Counted from the stretch's first letter, positions 8,480-17,795 are shown. The stretch: DNA of 64,000 nt from Phormidium tenue FACHB-1052 (GCF_014696675.1 NZ_JACJQN010000021.1:1-64000), one strand, 5' to 3'. Program-made: numbers and translations. Notes: generated by a model not told the origin, from the letters alone.

Positions 8480-10951
8480 TTAGTTGACAATTCGGCGGAA
8501 GGTTAGCGTGCCGCCGACCTGAGGTGCCAGGGATGGAATGGTGTTAACGTACCGGGTTACCGCCGCCCCCGAGGCTGGATCGGTGCTGCCCAGCAATACC
8601 GCTCCGTTGTAGAACTGTAGGGTGCCGCCAGTGGCCACCGTGTTTTGACGGTGGGTGGTAATGCCTGCCCAGGTATTCGGTGCGGCGGCTCCATCCTCAT
8701 TGATTACCAGGCCATTGCCGGTGAGCAGCACGTTGCCGCCGCCGCTGGCTGGTTGAATCTCAGAGATGTTTTGGTACGTAATCTGGTATTCCACAAATTG
8801 CCCTGGCCCAGGCCGCCGGGTCGGAGTCACGGTAAACGCCTCAAGCTGCGTTGTGCCATCGCGGTCAATAATGCGAGCCGCCTTCACCAGATTGACGAAG
8901 CCGGGATAGATTCGGTTGTTGGTAAAGTTGTAGACCGTGTCTGTGGTGGCAACAAAGGTGTTGCTGCTGTCGTTATCCACAAAAGCCACGATGGGGATGG
9001 TGTAGCCCTGAATTTGATTCGTGCCCGCAGGCAGATCTACCGTTACCTGGTAAGACTGCTGCTGGTTTGGCGTTAGGGTACCAATGACCACGGGTGGGTT
9101 AGCCGAGGCAAAGCCGCCAGCGGCGGTGTAGGTGTAGACAGCCGTTTGGGCACCAAAGCTAATAGTCACCGTTGTGCCATCGGGAATGCTGGCGTTGGTG
9201 CCGTGAATACCACCAGTTAGAAGGTTGGCCGCAGTGGGGGCAAAGGGCAAAAGCTTGACGTTGTCGAGATTGGTGGCAATGGTGTTCCTGACGGTGTTGG
9301 TGATGGTCGCCGCCGCCGGATTGCTAGCGCTGCCCTGCGTCCCTACCGTATCTACCGTGGTGGCGGCGTTGGTAAAGTCGTCCTGGGCATTGGTGGGGCC
9401 AATGGCGTTGGGAACGTTGTTAGGCCCATTGAGCAGGGCGCTGTTAGCTGCTGACAGGGGCAAAATGCCAACGACGTTCGATTCCCCATCGGGGCCAGTA
9501 CCGGTATTGTTGCTGCTGGTGTCTGGGTCGTTGGGATTGGCGGTACCCGTCTTAGGGTTAGCGATAAAGTCGCTGATGTTGGGATTGGGCGGGAAGACGC
9601 CATCGTCATAGTTGTTGGCATCCTGGTCGCCCGACTCGTCGTAGACCAGGTTATTGGCCAAATCGCCAAAGGTTTGACCAAAGATTTGACCGATGTTGGT
9701 AATGGTGCCCCCAGTGGCGGGCAGGCCGCTGGTCACCACGGTAAACCTAAAGTCGTTGACGGTGGTGCCCGGCGGCAGGGCCCCGTTGGTGCCAGCATCG
9801 TAGATAAAGCCGATGCGCTTAACAGTACCTGCCGCTGGCGCAACGGTAGTCCAATTGACGCCGTTGATTGGGTTTTCGGTGCCGACGTAGGCATCATCGG
9901 TGGAATAGACCGGAATCCAGTTGCCATTGGGCACGATGGGCGCGATGCCATTCCACACCGTGTTGGGGGGCACGGTGGTGGAAACTAAGATGCGCTCGAC
10001 TGGCGAACCATTGAGGTTGATCGGGGTGCCTTCCAAGCTGCCTGCGGGGAAGCCTGGCTGAGGATTATTGGCAACTCGGAAGTCGAGATCGTAGGTGATG
10101 GTGTCGTCGCGAGCATCGCTGGCCAGGGCACCGGGTGCCGTGGTTGAGGTCATTAATAGAGTCGTCTGGGCCAGGGGCTTGGGCTGGGTAGCCAAAAACT
10201 CCTGGTGGGACGCAGCCGCTTCCCGTTCGCCGTTGGCAGGAGCCAGGGTGCCATTGGCATCTAAGGTGTAGACATCGTTGGTAGTGGGTGCTGTATCAGT
10301 ACTAAAGGCAATATTTTGCTGGTTTTGGGTATTAGGGGTGTTGTCAGCCGTATTACCAAACTGCACCCTTACCGCATCGCCTGCATTGGTGGCGGTGACG
10401 GCCATGGTTACCCGCACTCTAAAGTTTTGGTCGGCTCCAACAATGCCTGTATTGGGGAAAGTGGCCAGGTTATTGGTGCTATTACCTCCGGCTGGAACGG
10501 CGATCGCGGTGCCTAGGTTTGTACCATTGACGGCAATAATCTCCACGGCAGTGATAGTCCCCCCTGTGGCTAGAGGGCCAAGGGCCGTGGCCCCCGGAAT
10601 GTAGACGAAGGCGTCGGCGTTGCCGGTGTTGGTGACCAAAAAGTCAAAATAGAGATTGTCGCTGGTGGCGACGCTGCCGCCGTTGGCATCCGTAAAGCCC
10701 GCATCGGTGACGGTTAGACCCCGTACCTCTTCTACCTTGATGGTGACGGTGTTAGAAATGGCGTTGAAGTTGGTGGTGCCATCGCTGTAGGTTGCGGTAG
10801 CTCGGTTAATAATGTCGGTACCGGCAGCGGTGCCTTCAGCTAAAACGGGTGCTAGGAAGTGGAGAGCGCCACTGGTGGCGATCGCCGTAATAACCAGGGG
10901 TTTGAATCGACTGGTAAACCGAGAATGAGGCGATGGTTCTGTATTTTTCAT
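8480..10951 (-). CDS. Large secreted DUF11-type repeat protein, first gene of the envelope operon
   Basis: An 823-residue protein. ATG 10951 (MKNTEPSPHSRF) was chosen because the longer frame begins at a TTG and the new start directly precedes a signal segment (PLVITAIATSGALHFLAPVLA). The mature part is rich in Thr, Asn, Gly and Ala, with several beta-sandwich repeats: INRATATYSDGT, LYFDFLVTNTGNADAF, TITYDLDFRVAN and GQFVEYQITYQNISE. The Asp/Asn-rich stretch at about 470-520 (ESGDQDANNYDDG, NPNDPDTSSNNTGTGPDGES) could bind calcium. It lies at the head of the five-gene cluster, after a 790-base untranslated or intergenic stretch. Family membership (DUF11) is strong; the biological role is unknown. 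Confidence 0.85.
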   Translation of the reverse strand: MKNTEPSPHSRFTSRFKPLVITAIATSGALHFLAPVLAEGTAAGTDIINRATATYSDGTTNFNAISNTVTIKVEEVRGLTVTDAGFTDANGGSVATSDNLYFDFLVTNTGNADAFVYIPGATALGPLATGGTITAVEIIAVNGTNLGTAIAVPAGGNSTNNLATFPNTGIVGADQNFRVRVTMAVTATNAGDAVRVQFGNTADNTPNTQNQQNIAFSTDTAPTTNDVYTLDANGTLAPANGEREAAASHQEFLATQPKPLAQTTLLMTSTTAPGALASDARDDTITYDLDFRVANNPQPGFPAGSLEGTPINLNGSPVERILVSTTVPPNTVWNGIAPIVPNGNWIPVYSTDDAYVGTENPINGVNWTTVAPAAGTVKRIGFIYDAGTNGALPPGTTVNDFRFTVVTSGLPATGGTITNIGQIFGQTFGDLANNLVYDESGDQDANNYDDGVFPPNPNISDFIANPKTGTANPNDPDTSSNNTGTGPDGESNVVGILPLSAANSALLNGPNNVPNAIGPTNAQDDFTNAATTVDTVGTQGSASNPAAATITNTVRNTIATNLDNVKLLPFAPTAANLLTGGIHGTNASIPDGTTVTISFGAQTAVYTYTAAGGFASANPPVVIGTLTPNQQQSYQVTVDLPAGTNQIQGYTIPIVAFVDNDSSNTFVATTDTVYNFTNNRIYPGFVNLVKAARIIDRDGTTQLEAFTVTPTRRPGPGQFVEYQITYQNISEIQPASGGGNVLLTGNGLVINEDGAAAPNTWAGITTHRQNTVATGGTLQFYNGAVLLGSTDPASGAAVTRYVNTIPSLAPQVGGTLTFRRIVN

Positions 10952-11744
10952 GGCTAATATATGGCGCAACAAATTCCCCTGGATAACGCCAGGGCTTTTA
11001 CCCAAACAACCCTGCGAGGCATTAAGGACAAGCAAAAACTATAAAATATGGCATTAAAATAGATTGGTTAAGGCCTGAAAATGGCTCGCCTCCTGAGTAT
11101 TCCCCTGAACGAAAGGAGAGAACCAGTTTTCAATTAATTACTTGAGTTTTAGGCCTGGAACCTTTTAGTCACGATTTGCCTCGAATTTGCAGCCGCTCTT
11201 CGAGGATTACTCGGGAGAACATTGGCAGGTTCTAGCTGTGTGGTGGCCATGGCATAAAGACTGAGTTTCTCTAAAGCTCTAGATTACAGGCATATGTACC
11301 TTGCGTTCATTCCTTCTGATGCCGTTTTTGCTTTGAGGAATATTTCAGAGAAGCAATAAAATTTAATGTGTTGATCTAGATTTTTTAGGCATGTCCAAAG
11401 AAATTTTTCCTCAGCAAATTTACCAATAGAATTTCTGGTTTGGGAAAAAGCTAAGTAGAAATAACGATGCGAAGTGGCTACCTATGATTGCCAGCATTTT
11501 GTGGCCAAGAATCGCAGGCTTTTGTCGATCACCCACCTTTAGGGAAAAGACTAAATCCTGTATCGGTGGCCAGCTCGATGCATTGACGAATGGCTATACG
11601 GGCTGTGCTGCGTCTAAGGGCAGCTAGCAGCAATGATTTAGACGCTAGACCAATCGGTTAACCAGAAGCCAGGTTTGCTTCTTTAGTCGCAGTTCGTCCA
11701 ACCGGTGAGCAGTAGCTGTAGACGCTATAAAGTCTACAAACAGC
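10952..11744. other. Long intergenic region upstream of the DUF11 operon
   Basis: About 790 bases without a supportable gene, A+T-richer than its flanks. It should hold the promoter and leader of the minus-strand operon. A short hairpin (stem CCCTGG/CCAGGG with a six-base loop) lies at 10977-10994, inside the presumed leader. I saw no clear -35/-10 pair and no riboswitch core. The 3' end of the metallophosphoesterase gene closes the region. Confidence 0.5.
10977..10994. repeat. Short hairpin in the operon leader
   Basis: Perfect six-base inverted repeat CCCTGG / CCAGGG around a six-base loop, about 25 bases upstream of the start of the 823-residue protein. It is not followed by a T run on the minus strand. 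It could affect leader folding; no function is established. Confidence 0.4.
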
Positions 11745-12884
11745 CTATCTTGCAGGCCACACCAGGGTGGCGGTGTTGTCGATCGCCTGGGGGTTGCCGT
11801 CGCTATCGACTGAGTTAAAGTGGGCCAGCCGCCGCTGCACGTCGGGTGGCAGGTGCGAAAAGTCGAGCTGGGTATCGCCGTCGGCCACCGCTGCCCAAAA
11901 ATGCCGCAGCTTGGGGGCGATCGCCTCGGCCTCAGCCTGCTTGAGCCCCACTGGCGGGCTGACCAGAAACTTAGTCATAAACCCTCCGGCGCGATCGCAC
12001 ATCCACTTATGCGACATGGCCTGCAAGTCGTCCCAGGGCTCGACGGCGGTGAGGCGGCGCGATCGCACCTCCATACGCAACTCCCCATCGCCGTGCTCGA
12101 TCTCCACAATGCGGTAGGGATGGGGGTAGCTGACCAGCGACCCGGTCAGCACCTCGCACAGGTCGCCCCGACGCGCTATATCCTGCACGTGCAGGTGGCC
12201 CGTGAACATCAGCCGCACCTTCGCCGCCTCTAGTCGCTGGATGATTGCCTCAGCATTGCTCACCATGTAGCGCTGGCCCAGCGGACTGTTAGACTGCCCC
12301 GGCAGGTGTTCCAACACGTTGTGGTGCAGCATGACGAGAATCAAGTCGTCAGCGTATTCTGCCAGGGTGGCCTCTAGCCAGTCGAGCTGCGCCTGATCCA
12401 CATAGCCCACCCGAATCTGCTCGCCGTTGGGCTCAAAGGCATTGGAGTTGAGCGTCACCAACCGCACGCCGGGCAGGATTTCGCGCTGGTAGTGCAGGGT
12501 TTTGCCGTCGCTGTAGCCAAAGTCTTGGTATAACCGGGGGAAGTCGTGGAGGCCAATGGCGCGATCGCTGGCATTGCGGGCAATCACGTCGTGGTTGCCT
12601 GGCACCACGTAGGCTGGAAAGGGCAGCTGTTTGAGGCGTTCTATGAGCCAGTGATGGTTCACCCATTCGCCGTGCTGGGTGAGGTCGCCGGGCAGCAGCA
12701 GAAAGTCAAGATCCAGCGTTTCTAAATGGTCGAAGATTTGCTCAATGCCCGGAATGCTGACTTCTACTAAATGAAAGCGATTGGGGCCGTTGTAGATCGT
12801 CTCAGGTCGAGCAATGTGAGGGTCGCTGACGATAGCGAAACGAAAACGCTGTCCCATGGAATTAAAACGTTGATTTTTATGCAT
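11745..12884 (-). CDS. Metallophosphoesterase, CpdA/Icc-like
   Basis: A 379-residue calcineurin-like phosphoesterase. The dimetal motifs appear in order: IVSDPHIA (Asp21, His23), LLPGDLTQHG, VPGNHD, LVMLHHN and FTGHLHV. This order and the N-terminal DPH are typical of class III cyclic-nucleotide phosphodiesterase-like enzymes (Icc/CpdA). The substrate could be cAMP or another phosphoester; the sequence does not decide. About 110 C-terminal residues follow the catalytic domain and include LRHFWAAVADGDTQLDFSHLP. A second ATG at 12857 (MGQRFRFAIVSD) may be the true start. It is divergent from trmB with about 90 bases between them. Confidence 0.88.
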   Translation of the reverse strand: MHKNQRFNSMGQRFRFAIVSDPHIARPETIYNGPNRFHLVEVSIPGIEQIFDHLETLDLDFLLLPGDLTQHGEWVNHHWLIERLKQLPFPAYVVPGNHDVIARNASDRAIGLHDFPRLYQDFGYSDGKTLHYQREILPGVRLVTLNSNAFEPNGEQIRVGYVDQAQLDWLEATLAEYADDLILVMLHHNVLEHLPGQSNSPLGQRYMVSNAEAIIQRLEAAKVRLMFTGHLHVQDIARRGDLCEVLTGSLVSYPHPYRIVEIEHGDGELRMEVRSRRLTAVEPWDDLQAMSHKWMCDRAGGFMTKFLVSPPVGLKQAEAEAIAPKLRHFWAAVADGDTQLDFSHLPPDVQRRLAHFNSVDSDGNPQAIDNTATLVWPAR

Positions 12885-12970
12885 GTCCCTAACAGCCTAG
12901 CCTTTAGGTGCCCAATTGGCCCAGGCAAAGTGGCATGATAGAAAGCCGTGATTCCAGCGAGGTCTAGGCT

Positions 12971-13606
12971 GTGGCAGTTGTTCGGGTACGTCAGCACGTC
13001 AACCCCCTAAGCGGAAAATACCAGGCTCCCGTTGAGGTTCCCAACTGGAGCGCAGTCTTCGCCAACCCCCAGCAACCGCTGCACATCGACATTGGCTGCG
13101 CTAAGGGCGTGTTTTTGCTGCAAATGGCCCAGCTTCAGCCCGAGTGGAATTTTTTGGGCCTTGAAATTCGCAAGCCTGTGGTCGAATCGGCCCAAAAGCG
13201 CCAGCAAGAGGCGGAGCTGACCAATCTGCATTTTATGTATTGCAACGTCAACATTTCCCTGCGATCGCTGCTAGAGAGCTGGGGCGACCAGAACCCGTTG
13301 CAGCAGGTGTCGATTCAGTTTCCTGACCCGTGGTTTAAGAAGCGCCACCAAAAGCGGCGGGTGCTGCAACCCGAGTTGGTGAGCACCATAGCGGAATTTT
13401 TGCCGTCGGGTGGGCGGCTGGTGGTGCAGTCGGATGTGGAAGAGGTGGCGGTGGATATGTGCGATCGCATCGCTGAAAACCCCCACTTTCTGCGCCAGGG
13501 CCAAGACTGGCTGCCTGAGAGCCCCTTTCCGGCCCAGACCGATCGCGAGCGGGTCACCCTAGAGCAGGGGCTGCCCGTTCACCGCGCGATCTTTATCCGC
13601 GCTTGA
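12971..13606 (+). CDS. trmB: tRNA (guanine-N7)-methyltransferase
   Basis: A 211-residue SAM-dependent methyltransferase that makes m7G46 in tRNA. Visible motifs are DIGCAKGVFLLQMA (SAM-binding motif I), LGLEIRKPVVESA (motif II), QFPDPWFKKRHQKRR (the TrmB signature with the catalytic Asp and RNA-binding basic cluster) and LVVQSDVEE. Start is GTG (MAVVRVRQHVNPLS). Length is normal. It is followed by a tRNA gene about 45 bases downstream. Confidence 0.95.
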   Translation: MAVVRVRQHVNPLSGKYQAPVEVPNWSAVFANPQQPLHIDIGCAKGVFLLQMAQLQPEWNFLGLEIRKPVVESAQKRQQEAELTNLHFMYCNVNISLRSLLESWGDQNPLQQVSIQFPDPWFKKRHQKRRVLQPELVSTIAEFLPSGGRLVVQSDVEEVAVDMCDRIAENPHFLRQGQDWLPESPFPAQTDRERVTLEQGLPVHRAIFIRA

Positions 13607-13651
13607 CGGTCCACCCTCAACCAGGGTGTAAAATGTCCGTAGTTAAGACCT

Positions 13652-13725
13652 GGGGCTGTAGCTCAGCAGGATAGAGCGGCCGCCTCCTAAGCGGCAGGTC
13701 GAGGGTTCGAATCCCGCCAGCCCTG
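13652..13725 (+). tRNA. tRNA-Arg (anticodon CCU)
   Basis: A 74-base cloverleaf: acceptor GGGGCTG/CAGCCCT (first pair G-U), D arm GCTC...GAGC, anticodon stem GCCGC/GCGGC with loop CTCCTAA giving anticodon CCU, and T arm with TTCGAAT. One A-G mismatch lies in the T stem. CCA is not encoded. It sits at the left edge of the A+T-rich ABC-3C island, a common place for integration, although I found no repeated tRNA 3' end at the other edge. Confidence 0.95.
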
Positions 13726-14355
13726 TTTTCACGTTATCGAGCCATCAATAAATAGACCATTGCCAACGGTGTTGGTGAGTTGCTGGGTTTTTGGAGCAAC
13801 TGGCAGAGATGTCAGAGACTGCAAGAACGGATGAATTTCAAGACTCGCCAGGGTACTTTATAGATGCCTGCGCTATGTATGGAGACAAGCTTTAAGATGT
13901 CTGATCCAGAAGTGCAAGGTGTGGGTGGTGGGGTGAGTATGGTGGATAGAGCGCACATTCAGTCGTTTTCCGAGTTTTGCAGTGTATTTGTTCGCGAATG
14001 GGCAGGTGCTCTATAGGAACCAGCATTGGGCCTTTAATCACAGCTAGTTTGGGGTGGATGGTAACTTACTAAATTCTAGTTCTTCTAGATAGGTTTACGG
14101 AGGCGGCGGTAGAGAGTAGGCAAATGAGAAGATCTCAAGAGGAACAAATACGACACACAGAGAAATCAAATACAGACCAAATTTAAACACGCCAGAATGG
14201 CATATAGCGAGATGAAGTATTCCTGAAAAATTACAACAAAATTGAACAAAGCAATGCCAACAAACTATGCAAATGCAGTATGTAACTAAACCTCGAAGCT
14301 TAGTCCATACCTCTGAAGTACTATCAAAAGTTATTCTTGAAATCAAAGACTAAAT
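13726..14355. other. Intergenic region between tRNA-Arg and the ABC-3C island
   Basis: About 630 bases with no supportable gene. Composition shifts to A+T-rich from about 14,050 on, marking the left edge of the acquired segment. It probably contains the promoter of the three-gene cassette; no clear promoter or direct repeat of the tRNA end was seen. An 83-residue minus-strand frame at 14095-14346 has a hydrophobic, Cys-rich composition and no ribosome-binding site and is not called. Confidence 0.5.
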
Positions 14356-15279
14356 ATGACCTCATCATTTATAAGAAACTGGGATGGCGACGAATGGGAG
14401 AGATATATTCAAGGACTCCTCAAGCGGCATTATGGGCCAGGTAATTATCAAGATATTCCAGCAAGACATAAGGGGGACTTTGGCATTGAAGGTTATGCAG
14501 TGAAAGATGGTTGTGCTTATCAATGCTACGCCGCACAAGAGCCTTGCACAGTTGAACAGCGTTATAATGCTCAGCGCAATAAAATAACTACTGACATAGG
14601 AAAATTTATTACCAATGAGAAAGATTTAAGTCGGGTTTTTGGAGCCACAACAATTCATCGTTGGATTTTGGTTGTTCCAATTTCGGAAAGTGCTTTGCTT
14701 ATGCAGCATGCATCAAAGAAAACGGAAGAGGTTCTCAATGCAAAGCTTCCTTACGTTGCACATGATTTTAAGGTGATGATTGAAACCGATCTGTGCTTTC
14801 AGAAAGAGATCAATGAATTGGCCAAAGTTGGTGTATTTGAAGTAGACTTGCCTGATTTATCAGTCGAGCAAGAATTCATGAAAATTTGGATCGAAGGGAA
14901 TATCAAAACATTAAACAATCTGGAGCATAAATCAATAAAACTACTCTCTTCTAGCGAAGAACAAAAAGTCGAGAAATTTCAGCGAATCATGATTGATCGC
15001 TACTTAGTTGGGCAAAATTATTTAGATTTACTGAAGAATAAATACCCGGAAATGTACTTTCAAATTAGCCATTGCAAGCTAAGCTATGAAAGACATTTAG
15101 AAGTAATGAGTGAGATTAGTGATTCTTCGCCTAGGCAGCACTTTGATAATTCACTGGTCGAATATGGTCAGAGATTAGAAGGCTCTCTCACGTACAAATT
15201 GCCTTATTCTAGTATTCAAAATTTACAGTGGGAGGCAATGTCAGACTGGATGATGCGATGCCCGCTTAATTTTAATTAA
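14356..15279 (+). CDS. ABC-3C system effector, PD-(D/E)XK nuclease-like
   Basis: A 307-residue protein. The N-terminal 60 residues look like a restriction-endonuclease-like fold: WERYIQGLLKRHYG (helix with Glu15), then HKGDFGIEGY (Asp41, Glu45) and AYQCYAAQE (Gln56). The usual (D/E)xK lysine is replaced, giving QxY, so either the family uses a variant active site or this copy binds without cutting. The C-terminal half is helical and ends DWMMRCPLNF, a tail I associate with ABC-three-component partners (from memory, not checked). It is 12 bases upstream of the small middle gene. A+T-rich codons unlike the flanking housekeeping genes point to transfer. Role: presumed DNA-cutting or DNA-sensing effector in phage defence. 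Confidence 0.78.
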   Translation: MTSSFIRNWDGDEWERYIQGLLKRHYGPGNYQDIPARHKGDFGIEGYAVKDGCAYQCYAAQEPCTVEQRYNAQRNKITTDIGKFITNEKDLSRVFGATTIHRWILVVPISESALLMQHASKKTEEVLNAKLPYVAHDFKVMIETDLCFQKEINELAKVGVFEVDLPDLSVEQEFMKIWIEGNIKTLNNLEHKSIKLLSSSEEQKVEKFQRIMIDRYLVGQNYLDLLKNKYPEMYFQISHCKLSYERHLEVMSEISDSSPRQHFDNSLVEYGQRLEGSLTYKLPYSSIQNLQWEAMSDWMMRCPLNFN

Positions 15280-15291
15280 GGGAGCATCGTC

Positions 15292-15768
15292 ATGGATAAT
15301 CAAGATATATTTAATCTCATTGACATTCCCTTTTCATTTCAAAAAAGGCCATCCCCTCTTTATTATCCTTATAGAACTGTCTGGGGCATCTCTATATTGG
15401 TTCTCATCTTGCATGTTTGCTCTCGAGGAAAACGAAGTTCAATTACCCGACTTCATATCTTGAACTGGGCAACGCGAAATAGTGAAAATCAAACTAAAAT
15501 AGTAGAGCTATTAGAGGGTAGACTTTCTCGGACATCACTTATTGTTAGTCATGACCCAGGCTTTGATAGGGCTATTGAGTATTCAATCGCTGAGGGGTTA
15601 GCCGTAGTTGAGGGGAAAGCGAGGATTAAGCTAGTGGCGAAAGGCATTCAGATGGCGAAGGAAATAATGAGCATTGAAGACTGCCTACTAGAAGAAAAAG
15701 TTTTCTTACAAAAGAAAGGTTCCTCTTTAACTGAAGGACTGTCTGCAAGTCTATTAAAGCTTCCTTAA
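15292..15768 (+). CDS. ABC-3C system middle component
   Basis: A 158-residue protein preceded by AAGGGAG. The N-terminal part (PYRTVWGISILVLILHVCSRGKRSSITRLHILNWATRN) and middle (VSHDPGFDRAIEYSIAEGLAVVEGKARIKLVAKGIQMAKEI) look like a winged-helix domain with a beta wing, as in the small middle components of ABC-3C systems. No catalytic motif is visible. It sits between the nuclease-like gene and the ATPase gene, two bases before the latter. Its expected role is to link ATPase and effector. The call depends mainly on size, fold impression and position. Confidence 0.75.
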   Translation: MDNQDIFNLIDIPFSFQKRPSPLYYPYRTVWGISILVLILHVCSRGKRSSITRLHILNWATRNSENQTKIVELLEGRLSRTSLIVSHDPGFDRAIEYSIAEGLAVVEGKARIKLVAKGIQMAKEIMSIEDCLLEEKVFLQKKGSSLTEGLSASLLKLP

Positions 15769-15770
15769 AA

Positions 15771-17795
15771 ATGACTCTTGAAATCGTACATCTAAAATTA
15801 AAAATAAATACTCCTAAAGGTTTATTCGGTGTCGAAATACCCTTTTCAAAAGGGCTGTTTATTTTGCATGCGAACAATACATCTGGCAAGTCTACGTGCT
15901 TGCAATCTATCATTTATGCTCTTGGTCTAGAAGGTATGCTAGGTCCGAGCCAAGACATTCCAATGCCACCAGTAGTAACAGATTTTCTAGATTTTGAGGG
16001 AGAAGTTTACAATGTTTTGGAATCTGAAGTGTTACTTGAGATCTCTAATGGCAGGAAAGTTGTTACTGTCTGTAGGCAAATTAAAGGTTCCCGAAACAAA
16101 CACTTAGTAACTGTTTGGGATGGGCCAATACTATCTCAATCAAACACTAATTGTATTTCAAGTGACTACATCGTTCGAGAGCCTGGTGGCGCTTCTCGTG
16201 AGAGAGGATTTCATTACTTTCTTGCAAATTTTATTGAATGGAAATTGCCTACTGTTCCAACATTTGAAGAAGGCGAAGTTTTGCTCTACATGGAAACCAT
16301 ATTTCCACTCATTTTTGTTGAGCAAAAGCATGGATGGTCAAATCTTAGAAATCGATTTCCTACTTACTTCAGAATCAAAGATGTTAGCAGAAGAGTATTT
16401 GAATTTTTATTTGACCTTGATGCCCAAGAAATTGCTTCCAGGAAAATATTTCTTAAGCAACAAGCTGCGGAACTGAAGACTCAATGGGCATTGAAAATTG
16501 ATTTATGCAATCGTCTCTCTAGGTCGATTGATGCCACTATTAGTGGTCTGCCAACCCAACCTGTATCAATATGGCCTCCGAATGTTTTCCCACATATTTT
16601 AATGCCGTCAGGTGATGATTGGATTAATTCAAGAAGCTATATTCTTGAATTAGAAGAAGATTTAAGGGGCTTGGAGAACATAGATATTCCTAATACCGAA
16701 GAGGTATCTAATGCTGCCCAAGAAGAATTGCAATCTAAGCAATTGATACTAGCTGACATCGAGGTTCAGCTCAAGCTTAAGTTTGAGGAACTGGAAAATC
16801 AAATTGCATATATCGAATCTCTCAGATCTAGAATCACCTCATTGCGTGAGGAGCTATCAAGAAACCGAGATTTAAGAAGGCTTATAGAATTGGGTTCAAC
16901 ACAGGAACTACAGTCAAGTGGTGGAGTCTGCCCAACGTGTGAGCAAAGTATTAGTGACTCTTTGATTTCACCTCAGCCTTCTAGCGAGATAATGACGGTA
17001 GAACAAAACATTGACTTCATAAGAGAACAGCTTAAAATTTTTGAAGCTATGCTTGATAGCGAAAGTTCCAACATAGATTTAAAAAGAAGAAAAGTTAGTG
17101 CAATTGGAAATTTTGCATCAGAACTAAGGCAAGATATTAGATCCCTCAAAACTACTCTTACTTCAGAGTCTAAAGCTCCTTCATACGCTACTATAGAACG
17201 ACGAATTCGAATTTCAGAAAAGATTCGCCAGACTAAAGTAGTTATTGATCAAACCGATCAAGTTCTAGGTGAGTTTAGCGATTTAGCAGAACAGTGGCAG
17301 TTAGTCCAAGCTGAGCTTTCCGCATTGCCAAAAGGAATTCTCTCTGATGAAGATGTCTCCAAAATTAGAAGTCTGGAAAGAAAATTTCGTGACCAACTCC
17401 GTGAATATGAATTTAGGAGTTTGAACGCCGACGATATAAGCATCTCTCAAAACACATACTTTCCTGAGTACGATGGATTTGATCTACAGTTTGATGCTTC
17501 TGCTAGCGATTACATACGAATTGTTTGGGCTTATTTGCTAGGGTTACTTGAGGTTTCTAGGGAGCATCACACAAACCACCTAGGCCTATTGATATTAGAT
17601 GAACCTCGACAACAAAGTGCTGGAGAATCCAGCATTCAAGCTTTTTTAGCTCGTGCAAGTGCTGCAAGACAACATGGTCAACAAGTAATTGTCGCTACTA
17701 GTGAAAGTGAGCCTTTGTTAGAAGGTATTCTTGAAAACATCCCATATTCTTATGGATATAAAAGGTTTGACAATAGACTCATTGCCCCACTCTAG
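15771..17795 (+). CDS. ABC-3C system ATPase, Rad50/SMC-like with CxxC hook
   Basis: A 674-residue ATPase. Walker A is ANNTSGKST (about residues 34-42), a Q-loop-like FVEQKHGW follows, then a long coiled coil (about 295-385 and 415-500) split by CPTC (Cys387, Cys390), which resembles the zinc hook of Rad50. Walker B is LLILDEP (Asp610, Glu611), followed by RQQSAGESS and a switch strand VIVATSESE. This layout is that of SMC/RecN/Rad50-type ABC ATPases that clamp DNA. As third gene after a nuclease-like effector and a small middle protein, it fits the ABC-three-component class proposed by Aravind and colleagues. Strongly A+T-rich for this genome. Confidence 0.85.
   Translation: MTLEIVHLKLKINTPKGLFGVEIPFSKGLFILHANNTSGKSTCLQSIIYALGLEGMLGPSQDIPMPPVVTDFLDFEGEVYNVLESEVLLEISNGRKVVTVCRQIKGSRNKHLVTVWDGPILSQSNTNCISSDYIVREPGGASRERGFHYFLANFIEWKLPTVPTFEEGEVLLYMETIFPLIFVEQKHGWSNLRNRFPTYFRIKDVSRRVFEFLFDLDAQEIASRKIFLKQQAAELKTQWALKIDLCNRLSRSIDATISGLPTQPVSIWPPNVFPHILMPSGDDWINSRSYILELEEDLRGLENIDIPNTEEVSNAAQEELQSKQLILADIEVQLKLKFEELENQIAYIESLRSRITSLREELSRNRDLRRLIELGSTQELQSSGGVCPTCEQSISDSLISPQPSSEIMTVEQNIDFIREQLKIFEAMLDSESSNIDLKRRKVSAIGNFASELRQDIRSLKTTLTSESKAPSYATIERRIRISEKIRQTKVVIDQTDQVLGEFSDLAEQWQLVQAELSALPKGILSDEDVSKIRSLERKFRDQLREYEFRSLNADDISISQNTYFPEYDGFDLQFDASASDYIRIVWAYLLGLLEVSREHHTNHLGLLILDEPRQQSAGESSIQAFLARASAARQHGQQVIVATSESEPLLEGILENIPYSYGYKRFDNRLIAPL

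Noticed and set aside
10952..11040. c-di-GMP or other riboswitch in the DUF11 operon leader
   Set aside because: Only one short hairpin; no conserved aptamer core recognized.
14095..14346. 83-codon minus-strand frame before the ABC-3C cassette
   Set aside because: No ribosome-binding site; hydrophobic, Cys-rich composition typical of random A+T-rich DNA.
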